49,990 nt of DNA from positions 1-49,990 of the forward strand of contig JAGVEL010000003.1 in NCBI GenBank assembly GCA_020058285.1, read 5' to 3'. Both the position numbers and the translations under genes were made by a program. The notes under the pieces are model-generated. The model was given only the letters and a program-made list of their open reading frames with translations. It ran no database searches and was not told where the DNA came from. Of the stretch, positions 1 to 7,714 are shown in pieces (the first letter of the stretch is position 1; each line of letters begins with the position of its first letter). This stretch comes from Candidatus Omnitrophota bacterium (GTDB lineage Bacteria > Omnitrophota > Gorgyraeia > JAHJTE01).

Positions 1-938
<938 letters not shown>

Positions 939-1688
939 CTAACATCCAGAAGAAAGTCTTGTAGCTAGGAATTCCGGTAACCTCGCGTCTAATATCTTCT
1001 TTTGAGCTTTTTTTATATCGTAACCAATACGCTTTATGCAAATATCTTTTTTATCTGTGTCAAAGACACAATAACTTGCCCGGCTGTCTCCATCGCGCGG
1101 CTGGCCAACGCTACCCACGTTCACAATGTATTTATTATTCTTTCTAAGCTTTATACTGCTTGTGGCTAATAAAATTGGCCGGCAATCGTCTTTAAATTCA
1201 AAAATTTTAGGCTGATGCGTATGGCCGATAAAACAAACCTGAGATTCAAGCGCCTGAAAGCTCCTGATTGCCTGCTCGCTGTTAAGCAGATAATTAAAGC
1301 TTGAAGGCTCGTCTAATGTAGCGTGAACCAAAGTTAAACTATCCTGTTTAAAAACCAACGGCAAATTATTTAAGTAAGTTTTATCTTCTACTGAAAGTTG
1401 CAAAGCGTTCTGAATGACAGCTTTTTTCGCATAAGGATTAAAGTGGGCAAGAGCAAATTTACCTGTAGCTGCCCAATCATGATTACCCGCAACACAAACT
1501 GAAACAATACTCTTAATTAAATTTAGGCATTTTTCCGGATCAGCTGCATACCCTACAATATCGCCTACGCATAAATATTTATCAACGCGTTCTTGTTTTA
1601 AGGCAGCTAATACTGCTTCTAATGCTTCCAAGTTAGAATGAACATCGGAAAAAATTCCGTAACGCATGAGTGAGTGCTGTGTCGTCAT
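939..1688 (-). CDS. Calcineurin-like metallophosphoesterase (YfcE/MJ0936-like)
   Basis: A 249-residue binuclear metal phosphoesterase of the small cytosolic type. Visible metal-ligand motifs are FSDVHSN (Asp15, His17), GDIVGY (Asp43), GNHD (Asn69, His70) and, near residue 160, GHTHQP. Relatives cleave phosphodiesters such as cyclic nucleotides or Ap4A; the substrate cannot be read from the sequence. I chose the ATG at 1688-1686, which shares one base with the acylphosphatase stop codon. An open frame extends further upstream but lies inside the acylphosphatase gene, and the alternative ATG at 1667 lacks a ribosome-binding site. It is probably cotranscribed with the acylphosphatase upstream and ligA downstream. 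Confidence 0.9.
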   Translation of the reverse strand: MTTQHSLMRYGIFSDVHSNLEALEAVLAALKQERVDKYLCVGDIVGYAADPEKCLNLIKSIVSVCVAGNHDWAATGKFALAHFNPYAKKAVIQNALQLSVEDKTYLNNLPLVFKQDSLTLVHATLDEPSSFNYLLNSEQAIRSFQALESQVCFIGHTHQPKIFEFKDDCRPILLATSSIKLRKNNKYIVNVGSVGQPRDGDSRASYCVFDTDKKDICIKRIGYDIKKAQKKILDARLPEFLATRLSSGC

Positions 1689-1963
1689 TAAAACTTTATT
1701 CCAAATCCCTTTAAGCCTTCTACCGGCTCTTGCCAATCAACATCAACATCCTTAATATAGCTAACGAATTCTGTCTTTAGTTGTTCCAAAAAATTCTCTA
1801 GGTTTTTCTCTTGCCCTTCAGCTACAACTTCTACCCGGCCATCATCAAGATTTTTTACCCAGCCGTTTATTTTTAGACTCTCGGCAATATTTTCTGCAGT
1901 GAATCTAAACCCGACCCCTTGTACTCGGCCAGAAAAAAATGCATGAAATCTCTTTTTGGGCAT
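1688..1963 (-). CDS. acyP: Acylphosphatase
   Basis: A 91-residue acylphosphatase, which hydrolyses the carboxyl-phosphate bond of acylphosphates such as carbamoyl phosphate or 1,3-bisphosphoglycerate. The signature GRVQGVGFR spans residues 12-20, with the phosphate-binding Arg20. The second signature [13 protein letters not shown] contains the catalytic Asn38. Length and the full ferredoxin-like domain match the family, and no other domain is present. The gene begins 35 nt downstream of the tRNA-Pro 3' end on the same strand, so it may be read from the same transcript. Its stop overlaps the start of the phosphoesterase gene by one base. Confidence 0.95.
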   Translation of the reverse strand: MPKKRFHAFFSGRVQGVGFRFTAENIAESLKINGWVKNLDDGRVEVVAEGQEKNLENFLEQLKTEFVSYIKDVDVDWQEPVEGLKGFGIKF

Positions 1964-1998
1964 AAGTTAATAGTAAACCGACTCGGAATGGATGGTGA

Positions 1999-2073
1999 TC
2001 GGGGAGAGCGGATTTGAACCGCTGACCTCTTGGTCCCGAACCAAGCGCTCTAGCCAAGCTGAGCCACTCCCCG
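1999..2073 (-). tRNA. tRNA-Pro, anticodon CGG
   Basis: A complete cloverleaf on the minus strand: 7-bp acceptor stem CGGGGAG/CTCCCCG, a D arm closed by GCTC/GAGC, a 5-bp anticodon stem CTTGG/CCAAG around the loop TTCGGGA, and a T arm AGCGG-TTCAAAT-CCGCT. The anticodon is CGG, reading the proline codon CCG. The discriminator base is A and the next three bases are TCA, so CCA is not encoded and must be added after transcription. The gene sits between ribE and the acylphosphatase gene. Confidence 0.97.
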
Positions 2074-2098
2074 TGATTTGCTGTCTATTAATCCTTTT

Positions 2099-2127
2099 AG
2101 TATATCAAAAAAAGAATAGTTAAGCAA
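2099..2127 (-). promoter_or_regulatory. Probable promoter for tRNA-Pro (and perhaps acyP onward)
   Basis: On the minus strand a TATACT -10 box (2104-2099) is preceded, at a 17-bp spacing, by a weak -35 TTGCTT (2127-2122). The predicted start lies about 20 nt before the mature tRNA 5' end. The -10 is good and the -35 is poor, so confidence is moderate. Confidence 0.55.
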
Positions 2128-2131
2128 TAAA

Positions 2132-2254
2132 CCCCGTAAGAGATTACACGCAATGCTTATATTATTAAATAATATACAAAATTAGGTAAGAAAAGTCCAT
2201 CTGGTATACAACTTTACTTTACGGCCGCCTAAAGGCGGCCTATCTCTTACGGGG
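2132..2254. repeat. Long inverted repeat with internal GC-rich hairpin between ribE and tRNA-Pro
   Basis: The 12-base arm CCCCGTAAGAGA (2132-2143) is the exact reverse complement of TCTCTTACGGGG (2243-2254), enclosing about 100 nt. Inside, GGCCGCC-TAAA-GGCGGCC (2223-2240) is a perfect 7-bp hairpin. On the minus strand this follows ribE, and the outer stem is followed by TTTATT, so it may act as the terminator of the riboflavin operon. The CTTACGG in the outer arm resembles the core of the structured elements at 7203, 21295 and 36366, but the remaining architecture differs. I list it as a possible distant relative only. Confidence 0.6.
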
Positions 2255-2282
2255 TAAACCGCAACTGGCTAAGGGTTATTTG

Positions 2283-2861
2283 TTATGGCATATCTTTTCT
2301 TTTAAGCAAGATATCAAATTCTAGATTTACCTTACTGGAAGGGCCTTTAAACTTAAGGTTAGTATTTTCTAGGGTATGGGGAATTATATTTACGGTTAGT
2401 AAATTTTCTCTGATTTTAGCAACAGTTAAACTTATGCCATCAACAGCAATAGAGCCTTTCTCAACAACATTATTTAAAAACTCTTTTGGAAATGCGATAT
2501 CAAAATAAGGATTGCCTGCGCTGTAAGATTTATTGCGTATAACACCAATACAATCAACATGGCCATTTACAAAATGACCAGAGATTCTATCTCCGACTTT
2601 TAGGCTACGTTCAAGATTAACTAATTCTCCAATTCTTAAGTAACCAAGAGTTGTGTTGCTAGCTGTTTCGTGCATAACATCAAACTCAATAAAGCGCTTT
2701 TCCTGACTAATCAAAGTCAAGCAAACACCATTTACAGATACGCTATCTCCGATCTTCAATCCCTCGATGATCTTTTCAGCTTCGATTTTAAGGCGCAATA
2801 CATTGTTTTGCCTTTGTATTTTTGTAACCTTGCCTAATTCTTCAATAATTCCAGTAAACAT
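2283..2861 (-). CDS. ribE: Riboflavin synthase, alpha chain
   Basis: The enzyme dismutates two 6,7-dimethyl-8-ribityllumazine molecules to riboflavin, the last step of the pathway. The protein (192 residues) begins with the family N-terminus MFTGIIEELGKV. It contains the two tandem lumazine-binding barrels, the second opening at about residue 98 with GHVDCIGV. Conserved stretches include SVNGVCLT in repeat one and the corresponding AVDGISLTV in repeat two. It lies 5 nt behind ribD as the last protein gene of the FMN-riboswitch operon. The length is slightly below the usual 200-215 because of a short C-terminal tail. Confidence 0.96.
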   Translation of the reverse strand: MFTGIIEELGKVTKIQRQNNVLRLKIEAEKIIEGLKIGDSVSVNGVCLTLISQEKRFIEFDVMHETASNTTLGYLRIGELVNLERSLKVGDRISGHFVNGHVDCIGVIRNKSYSAGNPYFDIAFPKEFLNNVVEKGSIAVDGISLTVAKIRENLLTVNIIPHTLENTNLKFKGPSSKVNLEFDILLKRKDMP

Positions 2862-2866
2862 GATAT

Positions 2867-3967
2867 TTAATGCGTTATTTTACCTTCAAATAAATAATCC
2901 TTGCCTATTTTTTTAACTAAAACATCCTCTATTTGAACCACATCCTTAATTCTGTTTATCCCATCACCCATTATTGAACTTATTGAGTCTTTGCCTCCAA
3001 TAATCTTTGGAGCAACAAAGAAAATAACCTTATCTACTAAATGTTGATCAAACATTGAGCCGATCAATGTACCGCCGCCCTCAACTAGAATATTTGTTAC
3101 CTCAATTCGGACTAATTTCTTTAATAAGGATTTTAAGTTTAAATTACCATTTTTACAAGCTATCCTCAAAATCTTAGCACCAAGCTGTTGTAGCCTTTTT
3201 GCCTTTGAAGAAGAGGAGTTAAGGCTACAAACTACGAAAACTTGTTGGCTGCTATGTTTTAATACCCATGAATCTATTGGAATATCTAAATTCGGATCAA
3301 TAATAATCTTATAAAAACGCCTCTTTTGTTTTGGCGCTTGGAGCTTTGGATTATCCTTAATTATTGTATTTATTCCAACCATTATTGCGTCAAAGTCAGC
3401 GCGAAGCTTATGAGCATAATCTCGGCTTTTCTTAGAGGTTATCCATTGAGATTCGCCAGATTTAGTAGCAATCTTTCCATCAAGGCTTTGACCAACCTTC
3501 ACAGTAACAAGCGGTAAACTCTTAGTAATATATTTTATATATGGCAAATTTATTTCCCGCAACTCTTTGTTTAAAAATCCTACCTCAACATTGATACCAG
3601 CACTGCGTAATATCTTGATGCCTTTGCCGTTATTTTTTGGATTGGGATCGCGCATGCCCACCACTACTTTCTTAATCCCGGCGTTTATTATTGCTTCTGT
3701 ACAGGGCGGAGTTCTGCCAAAAGTGCAACAAGGCTCTAGGGTAATATAAAGCGTGGAGTTTTTAGTAATTCCATTTGCATTTTTAAATGCCTCGATTTCA
3801 GCATGGGCAAGACCTGCCATCTTGTGATAGCCCTTAGACATTATCCTTCTGTCTTTAACCAGGACTGCGCCAACCAAAGGATTTGGCCAGGTATTGCCTT
3901 TTGCTTTTAACGCCTGTTTTAGAGCCAAGCGCATAAAATATTCGTTATCTGGCAATCTATCTTGCAT
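2867..3967 (-). CDS. ribD: Bifunctional riboflavin deaminase/reductase RibD
   Basis: RibD deaminates the pyrimidine product of GTP cyclohydrolase II and then reduces its ribosyl side chain. Residues 1-145 form a cytidine-deaminase-like domain with the zinc site HAEIEAF and PCCTFGRTPPC. Residues from about 150 form the DHFR-like reductase domain, with VKVGQSLDGKIAT, an intact SQWIT substrate motif and the nucleotide-binding VEGGGTLIGSMF. At 366 residues both domains are complete. The start overlaps the PHP gene by 11 nt, which implies translational coupling. Confidence 0.97.
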   Translation of the reverse strand: MQDRLPDNEYFMRLALKQALKAKGNTWPNPLVGAVLVKDRRIMSKGYHKMAGLAHAEIEAFKNANGITKNSTLYITLEPCCTFGRTPPCTEAIINAGIKKVVVGMRDPNPKNNGKGIKILRSAGINVEVGFLNKELREINLPYIKYITKSLPLVTVKVGQSLDGKIATKSGESQWITSKKSRDYAHKLRADFDAIMVGINTIIKDNPKLQAPKQKRRFYKIIIDPNLDIPIDSWVLKHSSQQVFVVCSLNSSSSKAKRLQQLGAKILRIACKNGNLNLKSLLKKLVRIEVTNILVEGGGTLIGSMFDQHLVDKVIFFVAPKIIGGKDSISSIMGDGINRIKDVVQIEDVLVKKIGKDYLFEGKITH

Positions 3968-4775
3968 TTCTTAATCTCTCTACAAGCTCATAACTAATAC
4001 GCACAGAGCCAACTTTGATATCTTCTTTAAGATCACCATGACAATCAGAGCCGCCAGTCATAACCAAGCCTAAACGCTCTGCCAAAACCTTATAGCGTTC
4101 AGTTCGGCTGGCTGAATGCTCTGGATAATAAACCTCAATACCTTTAAGGCCAAAACCGGCTAAATTAACAATGAACTCTTCATTTCCATAGGTATAGGGA
4201 TGTGCTAAAACAGGAACACCCTTGCAGTCTAAAATAATATTTATTGCTTCTTGTACGCTAAGCCTGAACCGACTTACATAAGCCGGACAATCTTCACCGA
4301 TGAATTTAATAAATGCTTCGCGGATATTAGTAATTGCCTTCTTTTCCAGTAGTATCCTGGCTAAGTGTAGCCTTCCAACAACGCCAAAACCAGATAGCTT
4401 GAACACCTCATCTGCTGTAATATCTATACCCATCTCTCTTAATTTCTCAACCATAAGCCCAATTCGCTCAAGCCGTTGTTCGCGGATAATCTCTAATTGC
4501 TTTAATAATTCTTTATTCTGATAATCAATAAAATAACCCAGGATATGAATCTCGCGGCCGTTGTAGTCGCAAGAGAGTTCTATACCTGGGATTATTTCTA
4601 AGTCAGCTGATTTTTGACTTAAGGCAATGGGCAGGGCTTCTACGCTATCATGGTCAGTAATTGCAATGCAGCTTATATTTTGGTTCAAAGCTTCCGCGAT
4701 TAATTGCTGGGGAGAAAAAGTCCCATCTGAATAATAAGTATGTAAATGCAAATCCGCAAATTTCTCTTTAGGCAT
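3957..4775 (-). CDS. PHP-domain phosphoesterase (YciV/RNase AM-like)
   Basis: A 272-residue PHP-fold hydrolase with all metal motifs visible: DLHLHTYYSDG near the N-terminus, ITDHD, PGIELS, HILGY, LAHP and the C-terminal GGSDCHG. This pattern matches the YciV/RNase AM group, whose members act on nucleoside 3',5'-bisphosphates or RNA 5' ends. Assignment to that exact activity is by family only. The gene is embedded in the riboflavin operon, overlapping nusB by 8 nt upstream and ribD by 11 nt downstream, so it is certainly cotranscribed, although no role in flavin synthesis is evident. Confidence 0.88.
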   Translation of the reverse strand: MPKEKFADLHLHTYYSDGTFSPQQLIAEALNQNISCIAITDHDSVEALPIALSQKSADLEIIPGIELSCDYNGREIHILGYFIDYQNKELLKQLEIIREQRLERIGLMVEKLREMGIDITADEVFKLSGFGVVGRLHLARILLEKKAITNIREAFIKFIGEDCPAYVSRFRLSVQEAINIILDCKGVPVLAHPYTYGNEEFIVNLAGFGLKGIEVYYPEHSASRTERYKVLAERLGLVMTGGSDCHGDLKEDIKVGSVRISYELVERLRNAR

Positions 4776-5193
4776 TTTTGGCTATTTTCTCGGATTTACT
4801 AATCTTATCTATAATCCCATTTATGAATTTTCCAGAATCAATGTCACCGTATTTTTTGGCCAAATCCACAGCTTCGTTTATTGATACCTTAATCGGGATA
4901 TCCGGCAAATGTAGTATTTCAAATGTTGCTAGCCTTAGGATATTGCGGTCAATCACTGCCATGCGCATAATCTGCCAGTTAACAGCATACTTGGCAATAA
5001 TCTCATCCATCTGCTTTAAATGGCTGATTGTACCGCGGATTAATTGTACGGCAAAATCTTTGACCTCTGGTTCAACTTCTGTGTATTGATTCTGCCAGAA
5101 TACAACAAGGGCGCTATCCAAATCTTCTGATGTGATATCTATCTGGAATAAAAGTTGGAGTGCTAATTCTCTAGCTTTGGTGCGTTTTCTCAT
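4768..5193 (-). CDS. nusB: Transcription antitermination factor NusB
   Basis: NusB binds boxA RNA together with S10 and promotes antitermination on rRNA operons. The 141-residue all-helical protein shows the family features: an N-terminal arginine-rich start followed by ARELALQLLFQID, YAVNWQIMRMAVIDRNILRLATFEIL in two parts (about 88-113), and SINEAVDLAKKYGDIDSGKFINGIID. Pairing of ribH and nusB is common in bacteria. The ATG at 5193 is preceded by GGG at a suitable distance, and the leader falls inside a cluster of hairpins (5195-5379). Confidence 0.95.
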   Translation of the reverse strand: MRKRTKARELALQLLFQIDITSEDLDSALVVFWQNQYTEVEPEVKDFAVQLIRGTISHLKQMDEIIAKYAVNWQIMRMAVIDRNILRLATFEILHLPDIPIKVSINEAVDLAKKYGDIDSGKFINGIIDKISKSEKIAKNA

Positions 5194-5194
5194 A

Positions 5195-5379
5195 AATGAG
5201 CCCTATTCATTATTTCTTGTTGAGGCGAATTATTCCTACACAATCTTGGCACAGCCAAGATTGTATTAGGACTAATCTTGAACAATTCTTGCCCGCTTTG
5301 CGGGCGCGAATTGTGCAAGGCCCGAAGCCAGCGCAGAAAATTTTAGGAGCAAAGCGAAAAAATTTTCAAGCGTTTTGGC
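5195..5379. repeat. Cluster of three hairpins between ribH and nusB, probable degenerate structured element
   Basis: This gap begins next to the nusB start with AATGAGCCC and GGCGAATTATTCC, matching the edge and linker of the elements at 21295 and 36366. It then holds three hairpins. The first is a perfect 11-bp stem with triloop ACA (5240-5264). The second is an interrupted stem CTTG..CAATTC..GCCCGC/GCGGGC..GAATTG..CAAG (5277-5319). The third (5327-5379) has outer pairs GCCA/TGGC and CGC/GCG, a 2-nt AA bulge, the stem AAAATTTT, and the apical GGAGC-AAA-GCGA. That third hairpin repeats the architecture of the P1 module. No coding function is supported. Confidence 0.6.
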
Positions 5380-5399
5380 AAGGGACGGGTTTACATTCC

Positions 5400-5864
5400 T
5401 TATATCTTATCCATCACATTAACCATCTCAATCGCGCTCAGTGCAGCATCACGGCCTTTGTTGCCTTCTTTGGTCCCGGCCCTTTCTATTGCCTGTTCAA
5501 CTGTATCAGCAGTAATCACGCCGAATATTACCGGCACGCCTGATTCTACTGATATTGAGGCAATGCCCCGAGATAGCTGGCTGGCAATATAATCAAAATG
5601 GCTTGTTGAGCCGCGAATTAAAGCGCCCAAGCAGATAACTGCAGAAAACTTTTTAGATTTTACGAGTTTTGCCACAACAGTTGGTATCTCAAACGAACCT
5701 GGCACCCAGATAAGTTCAAGATCATCATCCTTAGCCCCATGGCGCAATAATGTATCAGTAGCGCCTTCAATCAAGCTGTTGGTCACGAATTCATTAAACC
5801 GCGAAGCAACCATTGCTATCTTCTTGTCTTTTAATGTTAACGCGCCTGTTATTACTTTAACCAT
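5400..5864 (-). CDS. ribH: 6,7-dimethyl-8-ribityllumazine synthase
   Basis: RibH condenses the ribitylamino-pyrimidine with 3,4-dihydroxy-2-butanone 4-phosphate. Its 154-residue flavodoxin-like subunit has the expected conserved parts: ASRFNEFVT for the aromatic ring pocket, WVPGSFEIP, the catalytic loop CLGALIRGSTSHFDYI with the conserved His, VPVIFGVITADT, and AGTKEGNKGRDAA near the C-terminus. The ATG at 5864 has a strong GGAGG ribosome-binding site 7-8 nt upstream. It follows ribBA after a 116-nt gap holding two hairpins. Confidence 0.97.
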   Translation of the reverse strand: MVKVITGALTLKDKKIAMVASRFNEFVTNSLIEGATDTLLRHGAKDDDLELIWVPGSFEIPTVVAKLVKSKKFSAVICLGALIRGSTSHFDYIASQLSRGIASISVESGVPVIFGVITADTVEQAIERAGTKEGNKGRDAALSAIEMVNVMDKI

Positions 5865-5890
5865 ATCTAGCCTCCTTAATTTTGCCTTTA

Positions 5891-5968
5891 TTAGGTATTT
5901 TTACCTAACAAAATTAATCCCGCAGCTTACAGGGAAAATGTCGCAAGAGATTTTCCCGGTGTTTAAGC
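5891..5968. repeat. Two intergenic hairpins between ribBA and ribH
   Basis: The perfect stem TTAGGTA-TTTT-TACCTAA occupies 5891-5908. A second hairpin pairs GCTTA (5925-5929) with TAAGC (5964-5968), and inside it GGGAAAAT (5932-5939) with ATTTTCCC (5950-5957). Read on the minus strand, its loop ends in GCGAC, which is also found at the top of the P1 modules. They may be transcript-processing or attenuation sites inside the rib operon. There is no long U-tract. Confidence 0.5.
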
Positions 5969-5980
5969 AAGGGGTATCAA

Positions 5981-7195
5981 TTAAACCGACAACACATGTC
6001 CGAGTTTTTCTTTCTTTGTACGCAAATATTTTAGATTCATTTGAGATGCAGGAATTTCTATAGGCACTCGCTCTACTACTTTTAAGCCGTAGCCTTCTAG
6101 GCCAATAATTTTTTTAGGATTATTTGTGAGCAATTTAATCCTTCTTACGCCTAAATCGTAAAGAATCTGGGCTCCGATTCCATAATCGCGTAAATCAGCT
6201 TCAAAACCTAATGCCTGATTTGCCTCCACAGTATCTAAGCCCTTATCCTGCAAAGCATAGGCATGTAACTTATTTAATAAACCAATGCCCCGTCCTTCCT
6301 GGTACATATACAGAAGCACTCCTTCACGATGTTTAGAAATCATCTTTAAGGCTTTTTTTAATTGTGCACCACAATCGCAACGCAAAGAAGAAAATACATC
6401 TCCGGTCAGGCATTGAGAATGGACCCTGACTAGAATATCCTTATTGGCTTTGATGCTACCTTTAATCAACGCCAAATGATTGGCCTTATCAATAAGCGAT
6501 TCGTAAACCACTAACTTAAATTGGCCGTATTCTGTAGGCAGTTTTGTACTGACTACTCTTTTAATCAATGATTCTTTTTTTCTGCGGTATTCAATTAAAC
6601 TAGCTATTGTGCAAATTTTTAATTTAAATCTTTTAGAAAATTTTATTAAATCTTTTGTCCGGGCCATCGTACCGTCCGGATTCATAATTTCGCAGATTAC
6701 ACCTACGGGCCTTAATTTAGCCAGAGTCAACAAATCAATTGCCGCCTCGGTGTGTCCGGCTCTAACCAATACCCCGCCCTCTTGGGCTGCCAAAGGAAAC
6801 ATATGTCCTGGCCGCAATAAATCATGCAGCCTCGTCTTAGTATCAGCCAAAACCCTGATTGTCCTTGCCCGATCAAAAGCAGAAATACCTGTAGTCGTAC
6901 CTTTACGCGCATCAACAGAAATCATCCAGGCAGTATTAAATTTATCGTTAACCAATTGCCGGTTAATCTGTTTATCTAACATCGGATGAAGGTTTAAATA
7001 ATCAAGCCGCTGTTTAGTCATTGGAACACATATAAGGCCCCGGGCATATTTAGTCATAAAATTAATGTCCGCCGGCTTAATAAACTGGCCGGCTATAATC
7101 AGATCACCTTCGTTTTCGCGGCCTTCATCATCAATTACAATACACATCCTGCCGCGCTTTAAATCGTTAATTATCTCTGATATGGAATTAAACAT
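5981..7195 (-). CDS. ribBA: Bifunctional DHBP synthase / GTP cyclohydrolase II
   Basis: The N-terminal half (about 1-200) makes 3,4-dihydroxy-2-butanone 4-phosphate from ribulose 5-phosphate. It shows [14 protein letters not shown], the [11 protein letters not shown] region and [11 protein letters not shown]. The C-terminal half (about 205-404) is GTP cyclohydrolase II, with the zinc-binding [15 protein letters not shown], the catalytic [11 protein letters not shown] and the conserved NNPKK. Both active sites look intact, so this first gene supplies both branches of riboflavin synthesis. It is the first gene after the FMN riboswitch, its terminator and a structured element. No clear Shine-Dalgarno precedes the ATG at 7195 (upstream bases are GTGACTT). 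Confidence 0.97.
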   Translation of the reverse strand: MFNSISEIINDLKRGRMCIVIDDEGRENEGDLIIAGQFIKPADINFMTKYARGLICVPMTKQRLDYLNLHPMLDKQINRQLVNDKFNTAWMISVDARKGTTTGISAFDRARTIRVLADTKTRLHDLLRPGHMFPLAAQEGGVLVRAGHTEAAIDLLTLAKLRPVGVICEIMNPDGTMARTKDLIKFSKRFKLKICTIASLIEYRRKKESLIKRVVSTKLPTEYGQFKLVVYESLIDKANHLALIKGSIKANKDILVRVHSQCLTGDVFSSLRCDCGAQLKKALKMISKHREGVLLYMYQEGRGIGLLNKLHAYALQDKGLDTVEANQALGFEADLRDYGIGAQILYDLGVRRIKLLTNNPKKIIGLEGYGLKVVERVPIEIPASQMNLKYLRTKKEKLGHVLSV

Positions 7196-7202
7196 AAGTC
7201 AC

Positions 7203-7420
7203 ATGAAGCCCAAAGTTATGGAAGCATAAGCTGAACATAACTTTGTTGGCTGAATTTGACCCAGCACTTATTTTACTGCTAGGCTTATAATTAAAATTTA
7301 TGTATTTTCTAAGACAAAACTTTTATTATCAATAATGGTATTTTTTTTGTAAAATAAGTGCTGGGGTAATTCGCCCATACAACTTACGTTCGTTAACACT
7401 CCGTAAGTTGTGGGCTCATT
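7203..7420. repeat. Structured palindromic element, copy B (ribBA leader)
   Basis: Three stems in order. P1 pairs 7208-7220 (GCCCAAAGTTATG) with 7236-7250, leaving a 2-nt bulge on the 3' strand. P2 is a perfect 17-bp stem, 7260-7276 (CCCAGCACTTATTTTAC) with 7349-7365, enclosing about 70 AT-rich bases. P3 pairs 7373-7388 with 7402-7415 and has a 2-nt TA bulge on its 5' strand. Linkers are GAATTTGA between P1 and P2 and GTAATTC between P2 and P3. It lies between the riboswitch terminator and the ribBA start, directly abutting the terminator U-tract. Compare the copies at 21295 and 36366. Confidence 0.85.
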
Positions 7421-7446
7421 AAAAAACCCGAAGATAAATCTCCGGG
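7421..7446 (-). terminator. Rho-independent terminator of the FMN riboswitch
   Basis: On the minus strand CCCGGAGAT (7446-7438) pairs with ATCTTCGGG (7435-7427), with one G-U pair, followed immediately by six U residues (7426-7421). It lies 13 nt after the aptamer. The 3' half contains ATCTTC, complementary to the GAAGAT of the aptamer P1 3' strand, which gives a plausible antiterminator. FMN binding would hold P1 closed and let the terminator form. Confidence 0.85.
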
Positions 7447-7459
7447 TAAAGTTAAAATA

Positions 7460-7649
7460 AATCTTCTCCCATCTGGACTTTGTGCAGTAAGCACACACCA
7501 AACCATCCGATAGGTTTGGGTGTACCATCAGCACGCCGCTTTCTGCGGCGCCATCGGCTCCGGAATTTAACCAGATCTATCTCGCTAAAATTAATTAGCG
7601 GACTCGCGGGCTTTACCGCCGGTAAGGACTCTCACCTTCCCCGAAGATT
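7460..7649 (-). promoter_or_regulatory. FMN riboswitch (RFN element)
   Basis: The minus strand carries the RFN consensus in order: P1 AATCTTC, then GGGGAAGGTGAGAGTCC, ACCGGCGGTAAAGCCCGCGAG, TCTGGTTAAATTCCGGAGCC, and finally AGTCCAGATGGGAGAAGAT closing P1. The segment between GCCGATGG and AGTCC is longer than in minimal examples and holds an extra GC-rich hairpin (CGCCGC/GCGGCG) plus a second arm. It controls the downstream ribBA-ribH-nusB-PHP-ribD-ribE operon, probably by transcription termination at 7421-7446. Confidence 0.96.
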
Positions 7650-7657
7650 GGATAATA

Positions 7658-7686
7658 ATTATAGACATATTATAATTAATTGTCAA
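7658..7686 (-). promoter_or_regulatory. Sigma-70-type promoter of the riboflavin operon
   Basis: Minus-strand TTGACA (7686-7681) and TATAAT (7663-7658) are both perfect consensus boxes with a 17-bp spacer. The predicted transcript starts near 7651, only a base or two before the P1 stem of the FMN riboswitch. It overlaps the divergent pncC promoter at the shared TTGTCAA. Confidence 0.9.
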
Positions 7687-7708
7687 TATGTTTAAAATTG
7701 TCTATAAT
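7680..7708 (+). promoter_or_regulatory. Divergent promoter for pncC-thpR
   Basis: Plus-strand TTGTCA (7680-7685) and TATAAT (7703-7708) have a 17-bp spacer. The expected start at about 7715 coincides with the GTG codon of pncC, implying a leaderless message. The -35 box is the same duplex as the -35 of the rib promoter read in the other direction, so the two polymerases should exclude one another. Confidence 0.8.
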
Positions 7709-7714
7709 GTACCT

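Noticed and set aside
5196-5543. Plus-strand open frame of 115 codons
   Set aside because: It covers the hairpin cluster and the end of ribH read backwards; the translation has no recognisable domain and no ribosome-binding site.
7298-7534. Minus-strand open frame across the riboswitch and element B
   Set aside because: It overlaps conserved RFN aptamer bases and the terminator; chance open frame.
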